From: Lachnoclostridium sp. UBA1781 | Lineage (GTDB): Bacteria > Bacillota > Clostridia > Lachnospirales > Lachnospiraceae | DNA length: 16,831 bases | NCBI GenBank assembly: GCA_002315495.1 | Contig: DCGJ01000097.1 | Coordinates: forward strand, 2,279 to 19,109 | Direction of reading: 5' to 3' | In this document: positions 7,346 through 15,077 of the stretch, one piece after another | Numbering within the stretch: position 1 is the first letter of the stretch | How the letters are laid out: every line of letters begins with the position of its first letter | Translations under genes and position numbers: made by a program | The notes under the pieces: model-generated | Database searches by the model: none | What the model saw: the letters and a program-made list of their open reading frames with translations, nothing else | Told to the model about the DNA's origin: nothing

Positions 7346-7429
7346 TGCAGTCGATGGGACTTGAACCCACACCCACGTAAGTGGACATGAACCTGAATCA
7401 TGCGCGTATGCCAATTCCGCCACGACTGC
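7346..7429 (-). tRNA. tRNA-Leu (anticodon CAG)
   Basis: An 84-base class II tRNA. Acceptor arms GCAGTCG and CGACTGC pair, with discriminator A. The anticodon arm is CATGA-TTCAGGT-TCATG, which places CAG at 34-36 and reads CUG. A long variable arm (GTCCACTTACGTGGGT) and T-loop GTTCAAGTC are present. CCA is not encoded. The D-arm and anticodon stem closely match those of tRNA-Leu(AAG) downstream, so the pair may derive from an old duplication. Confidence 0.95.
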
Positions 7430-7499
7430 AAATCAATCTCGGCAAGCCGAAATCGTCAGGTAATGCCTGCAAGGCAAATGCTCTCCACAAGCAAGGGTA

Positions 7500-7528
7500 A
7501 TCTTATCATCTAAACCTGCATCTGTCAA
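7500..7528 (-). promoter_or_regulatory. Probable promoter of tRNA-Leu(CAG)
   Basis: On the minus strand, a perfect TTGACA (7523-7528) is followed after 17 bases by TAAGAT (7500-7505). It lies in the spacer between deoB and the tRNA and leaves a precursor leader of about 65-70 bases. The -10 match is only partial (4 of 6). Confidence 0.6.
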
Positions 7529-7592
7529 CTTGATTTTTTCCCGAACCCGCAAACGATGCACGGAAGCCCGAAGGCCGCCCTTCCATCTAACA

Positions 7593-8792
7593 CTACGCGA
7601 GTTCAATCGCCGCACCCGGAAGCGTATTCTCCACCTCCAGATACGAAAGAATTGTCTTCGCAATATCGCAGAACCCCTGTCGGGTACCGAAGTTCTTCCC
7701 GGCCTCAGCATTCTTTCCATAGACCAAAAGCGGAATGTATTCGCGCGAGTGGTCGGTCGATTCCGTTGCCGGATCGCATCCATGGTCCGCTGTAATCAGA
7801 AGAAGGTCCTCTTCGCGAAGAAGCGGAAGCATATCGCCGAGTGCCTTATCAAAGGTATTCAGCGCATTTGCATAGCCCATCGGGTCATTACGATGACCGT
7901 AAAGCATATCGAAGTCCACGAGGTTAATAAAGGATAGTCCGGAGAAGTCTGCGCGAAGCTCCTCAAAGATTCGCTCAATGCCCTCCGCGTTGCCCGACGT
8001 CCGAACAAAATGCTCGATTCCCTGTTCCGCAAAGATATCGATAATCTTTCCTACCGAGCGCGTTGTAACTCCTGCTTTCTGCAAGGTGACAAGCATTGTC
8101 TCCTTCGGCGGAACGAGTGAGAAATCGTGGCGAAGCGGAGTTCTGGTATACGGCCACTCGCCGGTGAACGGACGTGCAATCACACGGCCAACGCCCCATT
8201 TTCCTTGGCAGATTTCTCTTGCCATGCGGCAATACTCATACAACGTCTCCGTATCCACGATGGAATCATGTGCCGCAATCTGAAGCACCGAATCCGCAGA
8301 GGTATAGACAATCAGCGCACCGGTTTCTAAGTGTTCCTTTCCGTAGTCCTTAATAACCTCCGTGCCGGAGTACGGCTTGTTGCATAAAATCTTCCGCCCG
8401 GTCTTCTCTTCCAGCTTGTCCAATAATTCCTGCGGGAATCCGTCAGGGAATGTCGGCATCGGCTGCTCGGAAATCAATCCTGCAATCTCCCAATGCCCGG
8501 TCGTGGTATCCTTTCCCTTCGAAAGTTCTGCCAGACGTCCGTACACGCCCGCAATTCCTTCCTCGGAAAATGCAGCACTCACACTACCTTCTGCGGTCGC
8601 CTTCGGCACATCCACAACGCCCTTCACACCGTCAATTTCAAAAAGCCCCAGCTTTGCCATGTTCGGCACACACAAAATCCCGGTCTCCGCACAGCTTCGA
8701 AGCGTGTTACTTCCGGCATCACCAAAGTCGGCAGCATCCGGCATTTCCCCACAACCAAAGCTATCCAGTACAATCAAAAATACTCTCTTCAT
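7593..8792 (-). CDS. deoB: Phosphopentomutase
   Basis: Phosphopentomutase interconverts (deoxy)ribose 1-phosphate and 5-phosphate in nucleoside salvage and catabolism in the cytosol. It is 399 residues, a normal length. The alkaline-phosphatase-superfamily metal ligands fit the family pattern: Asp10 (LDSFGCGEMPDA), Asp295 and His300 (DFDMLYGH), Asp336/His337 (TADHG) and His348. The phosphorylated threonine lies in DTTTGHWE (95-102, Thr97). The start at 8792 is supported by AAGGAG (8800-8805) 7 bases upstream; the frame extends to an ATG at 8858 with no matching site. It follows the C39-like gene by 66 bases with no visible terminator, so the two are probably cotranscribed. No other nucleoside-catabolism gene adjoins it. 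Confidence 0.96.
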   Translation of the reverse strand: MKRVFLIVLDSFGCGEMPDAADFGDAGSNTLRSCAETGILCVPNMAKLGLFEIDGVKGVVDVPKATAEGSVSAAFSEEGIAGVYGRLAELSKGKDTTTGHWEIAGLISEQPMPTFPDGFPQELLDKLEEKTGRKILCNKPYSGTEVIKDYGKEHLETGALIVYTSADSVLQIAAHDSIVDTETLYEYCRMAREICQGKWGVGRVIARPFTGEWPYTRTPLRHDFSLVPPKETMLVTLQKAGVTTRSVGKIIDIFAEQGIEHFVRTSGNAEGIERIFEELRADFSGLSFINLVDFDMLYGHRNDPMGYANALNTFDKALGDMLPLLREEDLLLITADHGCDPATESTDHSREYIPLLVYGKNAEAGKNFGTRQGFCDIAKTILSYLEVENTLPGAAIELA

Positions 8793-8858
8793 TCTCCGTC
8801 TCCTTCCCCAATACAATCCGTTCATCACAAACGAAAGCCGTGCTAAACCTTTTCCCAA

Positions 8859-11453
8859 CTACTCAACGTAGCTATAGTAAATGCCCGCCTTATCAAACAA
8901 TTCCCTGGCCTTTGAAAGACTCAGTGTTCGCGTCTTTCCCTGATCGAGATCCACGAATGTCACCGCCGTCTCGGAATAGCCTGTAATCAGGACATAGTAA
9001 TCGCCGGTGCTCGCAATGACCGGTCGTCCATCGGAGATGAACGCCAGGATTTCATTCATTGTCGCACCCGTAAGGTCACATACATTGCCCGGAATCTCTT
9101 CGTCGAGCCACTGAAGCATCGGTTTCGCATTCAAATCACAATTTCTCGCATCCGCTGCCACGCCCTTATAATCAAAGAACATCTGCAGGATTGCCTGCTC
9201 CTGGCTGTAACCATTCCCGGCGTACGTCTTCGTCAGGTTCTTCAGCTTGTATTCCTTGGACTTGGTACCACGCTTCCAAACCGTCTGTCCTTTACTGTTA
9301 TATACCGTACAATGCTGGTTATCCGCATATAGAAGCGCCTCACCCATCGTATTACTAACCATAATTACCTTACCAAAGGAGATTACATAATATCGGTTCT
9401 CGTGCCATTTGCCGACGGATACGGCCGTGCTTTGTGTCAATACGGTAAATACGGTGCTTTCACTTGTCGGTGCTTTACTCAGTTTAAATGACGTCGGAAG
9501 ATTCAGATAGTACTCGCGGTGCATCAGATCCGTCGTTCGATACACAAGTGTAATGGAATTGGATATGGTATCCTTTGCATTGAGCAGAATATCCTCGCCG
9601 GCGCCAACGTAAAGCGGACGTCCTGTCGCAGTCGGCTGAACACTCACCTCACCGGTCTCCGTCTCGTTAGAATCTGACGGCGTAACTGCCGCATTTCCAA
9701 TCTTTCGGCAAAGCTTCATGGAAATCACGTTCCCATTTACATTCGCCTTCTCGATGTAGGTATTCTCATTGCTATAACGCTTTACCTCACGCCCGTCGAG
9801 TTCCTCAATGGTCAGGCGATACATCGGCACCAGATCACCGCCGGTATCGTAGAACGTAATGTCCTCCGCCTTTGTCAGACCATATACCAGATGGTTATCA
9901 ATGGAGCCCAACAGCAAAATGCGCTCCCCTTCCGCAGCCTCTTTCTTACGATACGAGTTGTCATCAAGATTATAGTAGATGAGAGCGGTATTGTTCTTAT
10001 TCTCGTAATTCTCCTGGTACACGATAATGCTCTCGTCTTTAAACCAGATCCATTCCTCCGACAAATGCTCCGCAATTACGGTACACTCGTTAACCAGCGC
10101 CTTATACTGATACAGTGTGTCGTACAAAATAAAGCTGAACTCATCGTAGCTGTTCATATAGGCAAAGCTTCCGAACTCCTGCGCCAGAATACTGTACGGC
10201 ACAGAAACCGGCACGAACATCATCTCCTCAAGACGATGCTCCTCCGCGTAATATCGATAGTACAAAATGCCGACACGGCCCTCATAACCGCCCTGCGTGA
10301 TGTAGCCGTAGAACACAAAGTCCGCATTTCCCTCATTATCGATACGAATCAATTTAAAATCATGGTCACGATTCCGGCCGCGATTGTAATCATCCTCCTG
10401 ACGAAGGGAATACAGACAGACCATCTCGTTTTTCTTCATGTCATATTCCCAAAGTGCTGCATCTCGGGAGAACATCAGATATTTACTGTTACTGCTTAAC
10501 AGATAATTCAGATTCTTCTCGGTCGTCACGCCAATCTTCAACTGGTTACGGTTGATGCTGACGAGCGTGCCGTCAAACTCAGCGTCCATCGTTCTCGTGT
10601 AATCGTAAACGATGTTCTTCTTCCCCTCATGATAGTAACGGAAGTTCTCGGTGCAGTACATCGTCTCCGATGCATCATTGGTGTAAATGCTCAACCAATA
10701 TTCCAGCTTCACGCTGATATAGTTTCCGTTAAACTCGGTAATGGTCGGTACGTTACAGTGCAATTCCACCGGAGACATATTCCCGTATCCGATTACCTCA
10801 ACACTGTCGGAAAGCGTAACCTCGGAGTAGTCCAGTCCGGAATCGGAAGCTGTGTCATCCAAGTACTGCTCATACTCAAGAGCACCATCCGTCACCATAA
10901 TATTCTTGTGAAAATCGAGCGCAAAATCCATCTTCTCTTTCAGATTCTTAAGAGAAGTCGGCACCAGTCGGGTGTAGTAATAGATGTTACGACCTTCCGC
11001 CGTTGTCAGAGTGACGCGGAGGTTATACTCAACACCGATACCATAGTTCGCGCTGAGAGATACATTTGCCGCAATACGACCGTCTCCGTAATCCTTTAAT
11101 GCCTTATATTCTTTTTCTTCAATTACCGTACTGGAAGAAACGTCCAGGGTGGTAACAACGACCTTCTTAATATTACTCTCCTGCTGGTCTACGAGCACCT
11201 GAAAGGACAGGCCGTTTCCGACCGGAAGCAGACTCTCTCGCAGAAGGTTTTCCTCCGGGATAAAGGTATACCCGTTCGTCTTATTCACTTCAACTCCGGA
11301 CACCAAAAAAGACACCACCGGAATGGAAGGGGCAGAAGCATCGACCGTCTGCAACTCCGTCACGTAGGTGTGGGTATCCACTCGATTGTAAAATATAATG
11401 AAGGACACTATGAAAATGCCCACCAGGATTAAGATTCGATAGCGAAGTTTCAT
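8859..11453 (-). CDS. Membrane-anchored protein with C39-like (pseudo)peptidase domain
   Basis: An 864-residue protein. One hydrophobic segment at residues 7-22 should anchor it, with the rest outside the membrane. Residues about 45-320 are beta-rich and unassigned. Residues about 320-585 contain Tyr/Trp-rich strand repeats (SKYLMFSRDAALWEYD, GILYYRYY, ALIYYNLDDNSYRKKE) suggesting a beta-propeller-like fold. A Ser/Thr/Pro/Glu linker spans 588-612. The last 120 residues resemble a C39-type papain-like fold (YVLITGYSETAVTFVDLDQG), but the Cys and His positions are apparently Gln/Ser (750-751) and Tyr (819). It may therefore bind peptide or cell wall rather than cut. The ribosome binding site (AAGGA, 11462-11466) lies 8 bases upstream. 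It probably forms an operon with deoB. The function is unknown. Confidence 0.72.
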   Translation of the reverse strand: MKLRYRILILVGIFIVSFIIFYNRVDTHTYVTELQTVDASAPSIPVVSFLVSGVEVNKTNGYTFIPEENLLRESLLPVGNGLSFQVLVDQQESNIKKVVVTTLDVSSSTVIEEKEYKALKDYGDGRIAANVSLSANYGIGVEYNLRVTLTTAEGRNIYYYTRLVPTSLKNLKEKMDFALDFHKNIMVTDGALEYEQYLDDTASDSGLDYSEVTLSDSVEVIGYGNMSPVELHCNVPTITEFNGNYISVKLEYWLSIYTNDASETMYCTENFRYYHEGKKNIVYDYTRTMDAEFDGTLVSINRNQLKIGVTTEKNLNYLLSSNSKYLMFSRDAALWEYDMKKNEMVCLYSLRQEDDYNRGRNRDHDFKLIRIDNEGNADFVFYGYITQGGYEGRVGILYYRYYAEEHRLEEMMFVPVSVPYSILAQEFGSFAYMNSYDEFSFILYDTLYQYKALVNECTVIAEHLSEEWIWFKDESIIVYQENYENKNNTALIYYNLDDNSYRKKEAAEGERILLLGSIDNHLVYGLTKAEDITFYDTGGDLVPMYRLTIEELDGREVKRYSNENTYIEKANVNGNVISMKLCRKIGNAAVTPSDSNETETGEVSVQPTATGRPLYVGAGEDILLNAKDTISNSITLVYRTTDLMHREYYLNLPTSFKLSKAPTSESTVFTVLTQSTAVSVGKWHENRYYVISFGKVIMVSNTMGEALLYADNQHCTVYNSKGQTVWKRGTKSKEYKLKNLTKTYAGNGYSQEQAILQMFFDYKGVAADARNCDLNAKPMLQWLDEEIPGNVCDLTGATMNEILAFISDGRPVIASTGDYYVLITGYSETAVTFVDLDQGKTRTLSLSKARELFDKAGIYYSYVE

Positions 11454-11481
11454 GTTACTCTTCCTTTTTCATACTTGCCCT

Positions 11482-11487
11482 ATTATA
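11482..11487 (-). promoter_or_regulatory. Possible -10 element for the C39-like/deoB operon
   Basis: A perfect TATAAT lies on the minus strand about 29 bases upstream of the ATG at 11453. No good -35 element is seen at 16-18 bases (CGGAAA at the expected place), so an activator or a weak promoter is possible. Confidence 0.35.
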
Positions 11488-11575
11488 CTACCCCAATTTG
11501 AAAATTTCCGCAACTTTTTGTGAAACCGGAAAATGTGAACTTTTACGATGCATCGGATTCCCCAAAAACTCGACC

Positions 11576-11604
11576 TTGAAACAATTCTCTCGCGGGAGTA
11601 AAAT
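11576..11604 (+). promoter_or_regulatory. Promoter of the HIT-family gene
   Basis: TTGAAA (11576-11581) and TAAAAT (11599-11604) are separated by 17 bases. The transcript would start near 11611, with a leader of about 43 bases. The region is shared with the divergent C39-like gene. Confidence 0.7.
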
Positions 11605-11653
11605 GTAAGCAAATGCTGACACTCAGCAATAACACAGAAACGAGGATAATACG

Positions 11654-12070
11654 ATGAAAAAAGACGGATGTATTTTTTGTATGATTGCAAACGGACAGAT
11701 TCCGTCCGCAACGATTTATGAGGATGAGGATTTCCGCGCGATTTTGGATATTGCACCTGCTCACAAGGGGCACACGATTATTCTTCCGAAGGAGCATTTT
11801 GATAACCTGTATGAGACCGAGGATGCATTTGCCGCAAAGATTTTACCGGTAGCAAAGAGAATCGCAAAGGCACAGAAGAAGGTGCTTGGCTGCGACGGTG
11901 TCAACATTCTTCAGAACAACGAGCCGGCTGCAGGTCAGACCGTGTTCCACCTTCATGTGCATGTCGTTCCGCGCTATAACGATGACGGTATTCTTCCGGT
12001 TTGGCCACAGGGAAGCTATGCCGAGGGCGAAGCCGCTACTTTGGCGGAGAAGATTGCGAAAGAGGTATAG
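11654..12070 (+). CDS. HIT-family hydrolase (HinT-like)
   Basis: A histidine triad protein of 138 residues. Members of this HinT/Fhit-like branch hydrolyse nucleotide phosphoramidates or dinucleoside polyphosphates in the cytosol; the true substrate cannot be read from sequence. The triad HLHVHVV (residues 99-105) is intact, and a CxxC pair (Cys6, Cys9) suggests the structural zinc seen in many HIT proteins. Other landmarks are HKGHTIILPKEH (37-48) and GVNILQNN (82-89). The ribosome binding site GAGGA ends 7 bases before the ATG. It is a single-gene unit with its own promoter, and the downstream hairpin is shared with murG. Confidence 0.93.
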   Translation: MKKDGCIFCMIANGQIPSATIYEDEDFRAILDIAPAHKGHTIILPKEHFDNLYETEDAFAAKILPVAKRIAKAQKKVLGCDGVNILQNNEPAAGQTVFHLHVHVVPRYNDDGILPVWPQGSYAEGEAATLAEKIAKEV

Positions 12071-12076
12071 GCAACA

Positions 12077-12106
12077 AAAACGGGGCTGTGAATCACAGCC
12101 CCGTTT
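12077..12106. terminator. Bidirectional terminator between the HIT gene and murG
   Basis: AAACGGGGCTGTG (12078-12090) pairs perfectly with CACAGCCCCGTTT (12094-12106) around AAT. On the minus strand it is followed by TTTTTGTT, an efficient end for the murG transcript. On the plus strand the T-run is broken (TTTCCTTATTTC), so termination of the HIT gene is probably weaker. Confidence 0.88.
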
Positions 12107-12108
12107 CC

Positions 12109-13170
12109 TTATTTCTTCTGCATTCCCATCAGAATCTTTCCAATCATCGTAGTCGAATCCTCTGCCTGCTTTTCCCTCATGGCACCAATGTAGGTTTCGC
12201 GATTATCATAAACCTCCTTCAGTGCATGATATAAGGATTCTTCGGTAATCTCCTCTTCCTCAAGAACGGACGAGAAACCCTGCTTCTTAAAGGAGTTCGC
12301 ATTTAAAATCTGGTCTCCACGACTGGCTGCCTTTGAAAGCGGAATCAAGAGATTCGGCTTACGAAGTGCCAGAAGCTCACAGATTGCATTTGCCCCTGCA
12401 CGGGAGATAACGACATCTGCCATCGCAAGAAAATCCTTCATCTCCTTGTTGGCATATTCCATCTGCACATAGCCCTCCATCTGAATGGACGGATCGGACT
12501 TTCCTTTACCGCAAAGATGAAGCACCTGAAATTCCTCCAAAAGCTTCGGTAAGATGCTACGAACCGCGTTGTTCAAAATCACAGAACCGGTGCTTCCGCC
12601 AACGGACACAATGACCGGCTTATCTTCTGTGAAACCAACGGTTTTAAGACCCTCCTCACGATTACCAAGGAACAGCTCCTTACGAATCGGAGTGCCTGTG
12701 TGAACACCCTTTCCTTTCAAATGCTGCAACGTCTCCACAAAGTTACAGCAAACCTTGTCCGCATATCGCATGCCAATCTTATTTGCAAGTCCGGGTGTCA
12801 TATCGGATTCGTGAATGACGGTCGGAACCTTGCATTTTGCTGCGGCACGAACGACCGGAACGGTAACAAATCCACCCTTACTAAAACACACGTCCGGTTG
12901 AATCTGCTTCATAATCTTCTTCGCTTCAAAGCAGCCCTTCAGCACGCGGAACGGGTCGGTAAAGTTCTTCCAGCTGAAATATCTGCGAAGCTTACCGGAA
13001 CTGATTCCGTAATAAGGAATTCCCAGTTCCTCAATCAGCTGCTTCTCGATGCCTTCCTTGGAGCCGATATAGTAAATGTCATATCCATTGGCCTTCATAA
13101 AGTCAATCAGCGCAATGTTCGGCGTCACATGCCCTGCGGTACCGCCACCGGTAAAGACAATTTTCTTCAT
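12109..13170 (-). CDS. murG: UDP-GlcNAc:undecaprenyl-PP-MurNAc-pentapeptide GlcNAc transferase (MurG)
   Basis: MurG transfers N-acetylglucosamine from UDP-GlcNAc to lipid I, making lipid II at the inner face of the membrane for peptidoglycan synthesis. It is 353 residues, a normal length. It has the GT-B layout: an N-terminal G-loop GGGTAGH (8-14), FSKGGFV (96-102), HESD (120-123), then the C-terminal nucleotide-sugar domain with GGSTGS (191-196), SRAGANAICE (256-265) and SRGDQ (283-287). AAGGAG (13181-13186) lies 10 bases before the ATG. It starts 14 bases after the TSCPD stop, so the genes are cotranscribed. It is not in the usual mur/fts cluster, as often seen in Lachnospiraceae. Confidence 0.93.
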   Translation of the reverse strand: MKKIVFTGGGTAGHVTPNIALIDFMKANGYDIYYIGSKEGIEKQLIEELGIPYYGISSGKLRRYFSWKNFTDPFRVLKGCFEAKKIMKQIQPDVCFSKGGFVTVPVVRAAAKCKVPTVIHESDMTPGLANKIGMRYADKVCCNFVETLQHLKGKGVHTGTPIRKELFLGNREEGLKTVGFTEDKPVIVSVGGSTGSVILNNAVRSILPKLLEEFQVLHLCGKGKSDPSIQMEGYVQMEYANKEMKDFLAMADVVISRAGANAICELLALRKPNLLIPLSKAASRGDQILNANSFKKQGFSSVLEEEEITEESLYHALKEVYDNRETYIGAMREKQAEDSTTMIGKILMGMQKK

Positions 13171-13184
13171 ACTACCCTTGCTCC

Positions 13185-13433
13185 TTACAGCTCACTCTTA
13201 AGTGCATTTGCCAACTGGTCCGGGCAGGAGGTCTTCTTGAAGCCGCAGGTGATGCCCTGAAGGCGCTCAATCACCTCTGCAACCGGCATTCCCTCAACCA
13301 AAGCGCCAACACCCTTCAGGTTTCCGTTACAGCCACCGGTGTAACGAACGTTTGATACGCATTTTACGCCGTCCTTCTCAATAATTTCGTAGTCAATCTG
13401 TGTGGAACAGGTTCCCTGTGTTCTATAAGTCAT
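13185..13433 (-). CDS. TSCPD-domain protein (TIGR03905-like, cysteine-rich)
   Basis: A small protein of 82 residues carrying the eponymous TSCPDQLA motif near its C-terminus, plus TGGCNGNL and GITCG. It matches a conserved clostridial family with four conserved cysteines that resembles the C-terminal tail of B12-dependent ribonucleotide reductase. The cysteines suggest metal binding or thiol chemistry; the function is not established. The start at 13433 is chosen because AAGGAT (13441-13446) lies 7 bases upstream; the frame also has an ATG at 13457 with no such site. It lies between mtnN and murG. A 6-base-pair hairpin (13455-13474) sits just upstream of its ribosome binding site. Confidence 0.85.
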   Translation of the reverse strand: MTYRTQGTCSTQIDYEIIEKDGVKCVSNVRYTGGCNGNLKGVGALVEGMPVAEVIERLQGITCGFKKTSCPDQLANALKSEL

Positions 13434-13454
13434 AATCGTTATCCTTTCATATTT

Positions 13455-13474
13455 CAAGAGCTCGACGCCTCTTG
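13455..13474 (-). promoter_or_regulatory. Small hairpin in the leader of the TSCPD gene
   Basis: CAAGAG (13455-13460) and CTCTTG (13469-13474) are exact inverted repeats around 8 bases. They lie 8 bases upstream of the AAGGAT site in the mtnN-TSCPD spacer. This could shield or process the mRNA; there is no T-run, so it is not a terminator. Confidence 0.25.
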
Positions 13475-13528
13475 CTCGATTCTATTGGGAGTCGCGTGAA
13501 AATGCTCCGTTACTCCGAAAGCACTCTA

Positions 13529-14221
13529 CTACATCTGCGCCAGTAGTGCAAGTGTAAGTTTTACCATATGGTCCACTGCCTTCTGCTCAAAGGTTGCATA
13601 ATCCTCACTTGCAGAATCATCTGCCTTATCGGAAATGGCGCGTATGATCAAAAATGGCACCTGATTCAGATACGCTGCCTGTGCAATCGCTGCCCCCTCC
13701 ATCTCAGTGCACATACCATGGAAGGTTTCCTGAAGCCAGGTTTTCTTCTCCTTGTCCGCAATGAACTGGTCTCCGCTCAAGACGCGGCCGCGAAATACGG
13801 CAATGTCTGCATTTACCTTGCTACAAATCTCCTCTGCTTTTTGAGACAGCTCCTCGTCTGCAACAAAGGTAGAAACTGCCATCTGCGGAATTACTCCCGG
13901 CGCGTATCCAAAATATCCGGCCTCCACATCGTGCTGAATGGCATCCGTGGAAATAACCACGTCGCCGATATTGATACGTGCATCCAACGAGCCTGCTATA
14001 CCGGTATTCCAAACCTGGGATACGCCGAACTGATCGCAAAGAATCTGAGTACAAACGGCCGCATTTACCTTGCCAATTCCGGAACGTACAACGACTACCT
14101 CCTGCCCGGAAATCGTTCCTACAACAAACACCATTCCTGCCAAAGTTTTCTGCTCACGAACAACCATTGCGTCCTTAAGTTTTGCCACCTCTACTTCCAT
14201 AGCTCCAATGATACCTATCAT
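13529..14221 (-). CDS. mtnN: 5'-methylthioadenosine/S-adenosylhomocysteine nucleosidase
   Basis: MTA/SAH nucleosidase (Pfs) removes adenine from methylthioadenosine and S-adenosylhomocysteine, feeding methionine salvage and the activated methyl cycle. It is 230 residues, a normal length. IGIIGAMEVEV at the N-terminus gives the catalytic Glu11 (Glu12 in the E. coli enzyme). NTGIAGSLD (72-80), TEMEGAAIA (172-180, purine/ribose site) and AISDKADD (195-202, catalytic Asp198) complete the family pattern. AAGGAG (14228-14233) lies 6 bases before the ATG. It is the first gene of the run mtnN-TSCPD-murG, with a 95-base gap to the TSCPD gene and no clear terminator inside. Confidence 0.95.
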   Translation of the reverse strand: MIGIIGAMEVEVAKLKDAMVVREQKTLAGMVFVVGTISGQEVVVVRSGIGKVNAAVCTQILCDQFGVSQVWNTGIAGSLDARINIGDVVISTDAIQHDVEAGYFGYAPGVIPQMAVSTFVADEELSQKAEEICSKVNADIAVFRGRVLSGDQFIADKEKKTWLQETFHGMCTEMEGAAIAQAAYLNQVPFLIIRAISDKADDSASEDYATFEQKAVDHMVKLTLALLAQM

Positions 14222-14279
14222 ACCTGACTCCTTCCACCGATTCGATACATCATATTAATCTCATTTCAATTTCTGCACG

Positions 14280-14308
14280 ATTATAACACGGGCCTCCGTA
14301 TAAGTCAA
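14280..14308 (-). promoter_or_regulatory. mtnN: Promoter of the mtnN-TSCPD-murG operon
   Basis: On the minus strand, TTGACT (14303-14308) and a perfect TATAAT (14280-14285) are separated by 17 bases. The -35 element overlaps the T-run of the upstream gene's terminator. Transcription would start near 14273, leaving a leader of about 50 bases. Confidence 0.8.
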
Positions 14309-14338
14309 AAGGGAAACCTCCCGATGAGAAGTTTCCCT
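14306..14338 (-). terminator. Terminator of the small membrane protein gene
   Basis: On the minus strand, AGGGAAACTTCTC and GGGAGGTTTCCCT form a 13-base-pair stem including G-T pairs around a 3-base loop (arms 14310-14322 and 14326-14338). TTTT follows. It starts 15 bases after the stop codon at 14353 and abuts the mtnN promoter. Confidence 0.88.
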
Positions 14339-14352
14339 GATTCAAGTAATTT

Positions 14353-14841
14353 CTATTCAAACAATCCACTTATCAATTTAAAGGCTTCCGCATATCCATC
14401 CGAAACGAACCTCTTTTGGTAGCCCACCCCGTCTACCATTTCAGTAATCTTAATACCCGGGGCGGCTGCTTCTCCGGCTGCGATAGTACGGCCATTGATA
14501 AATGTATATTTTACCGTTGAGTCCTCATATTCTATCCAGACCGAATACGCCGCACCGGTTGACATTTCAAACCACTGCGTTTCATATGGACTGCTCAACT
14601 TTTCACAAAGAAATCCAATCGTATCCGGATTGGAAATTTCAATCGTATCCAAATTTGTTTCGTTCATAACCGTAAGTTTTTTAATAGCATCCCTATTTAT
14701 CTTGAAACTACCGGTTTCCGTCTGTAAGGTGTCAACCCCTACACTTTCGGAATCCGCCTTATCGTTTCCACGAAGACAAAAGAACAAAACACCTCCAATG
14801 ATAACTGCTATAATAATCGAGACAATGTACATCTTCTTCAT
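14353..14841 (-). CDS. Small membrane-anchored protein of unknown function
   Basis: A 162-residue protein I do not recognise. Residues 4-22 are strongly hydrophobic (IVSIIIAVIIGGVLFF) and should anchor it with the C-terminus outside. Cys22 is preceded by FF, which does not fit a lipobox, so a transmembrane anchor is more likely than lipidation. An acidic Ser/Asp stretch is followed by a compact alternating-strand domain (TIEISNPDTIGFLCEKL, YSVWIEYEDSTVKYTFINGR). A perfect AGGAGG (14850-14855) 8 bases before the ATG strongly supports the gene and its start. It is a single-gene unit with its own terminator; no confident promoter was found. Confidence 0.75.
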   Translation of the reverse strand: MKKMYIVSIIIAVIIGGVLFFCLRGNDKADSESVGVDTLQTETGSFKINRDAIKKLTVMNETNLDTIEISNPDTIGFLCEKLSSPYETQWFEMSTGAAYSVWIEYEDSTVKYTFINGRTIAAGEAAAPGIKITEMVDGVGYQKRFVSDGYAEAFKLISGLFE

Positions 14842-15077
14842 AATATCACCCTCCTGTATAATATCTGTTATAGGCCTTTATTGTATCTTAAATATTTAAT
14901 TATTCGCTATCTCACCCTCAATTGGCTCACCCCCAATCTTATTTTCTGTCCATTTCCAAGGCTGTAAAAAGCAACCGGTTTTCGCTAGGTTCGCAAGATG
15001 CGATTTTGGACTCCTCTATATTCTATAACGTTTAAAATAGATATTTTGTTCAAAGTTTTGAAAAAAATTTTTTTTCA
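14842..15077. other. A+T-rich intergenic region
   Basis: No recognisable gene is seen between galE and the small membrane protein gene. It holds a minus-strand frame of 39 codons without any ATG, GTG or TTG (14896-15015), a near-palindromic tract of seven A then eight T (15061-15075), and the dyad ATTGG/CCAAT (14921-14925, 14933-14937). The promoter of the small membrane protein must lie here, but no good -35/-10 pair was found. Confidence 0.4.

Noticed and set aside
7433..7530. A minus-strand frame containing KITLAC, like ribosomal protein L33
   Set aside because: The match is limited to a few residues, the cysteine spacing of L33 is not kept, there is no start codon or ribosome binding site, and the frame is a continuation of a shadow frame under deoB. 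The same bases form a tRNA promoter.
8793..8858. An upstream ATG start for deoB at 8858
   Set aside because: The extra 22 residues overlap the ribosome binding site AAGGAG used by the ATG at 8792 and do not belong to the phosphopentomutase family; they would also touch the preceding gene's stop.
13568..14227. A 219-codon open frame on the plus strand
   Set aside because: It lies wholly antisense to mtnN, has no recognisable domain and no good ribosome binding site. It is a shadow of a well-supported gene.
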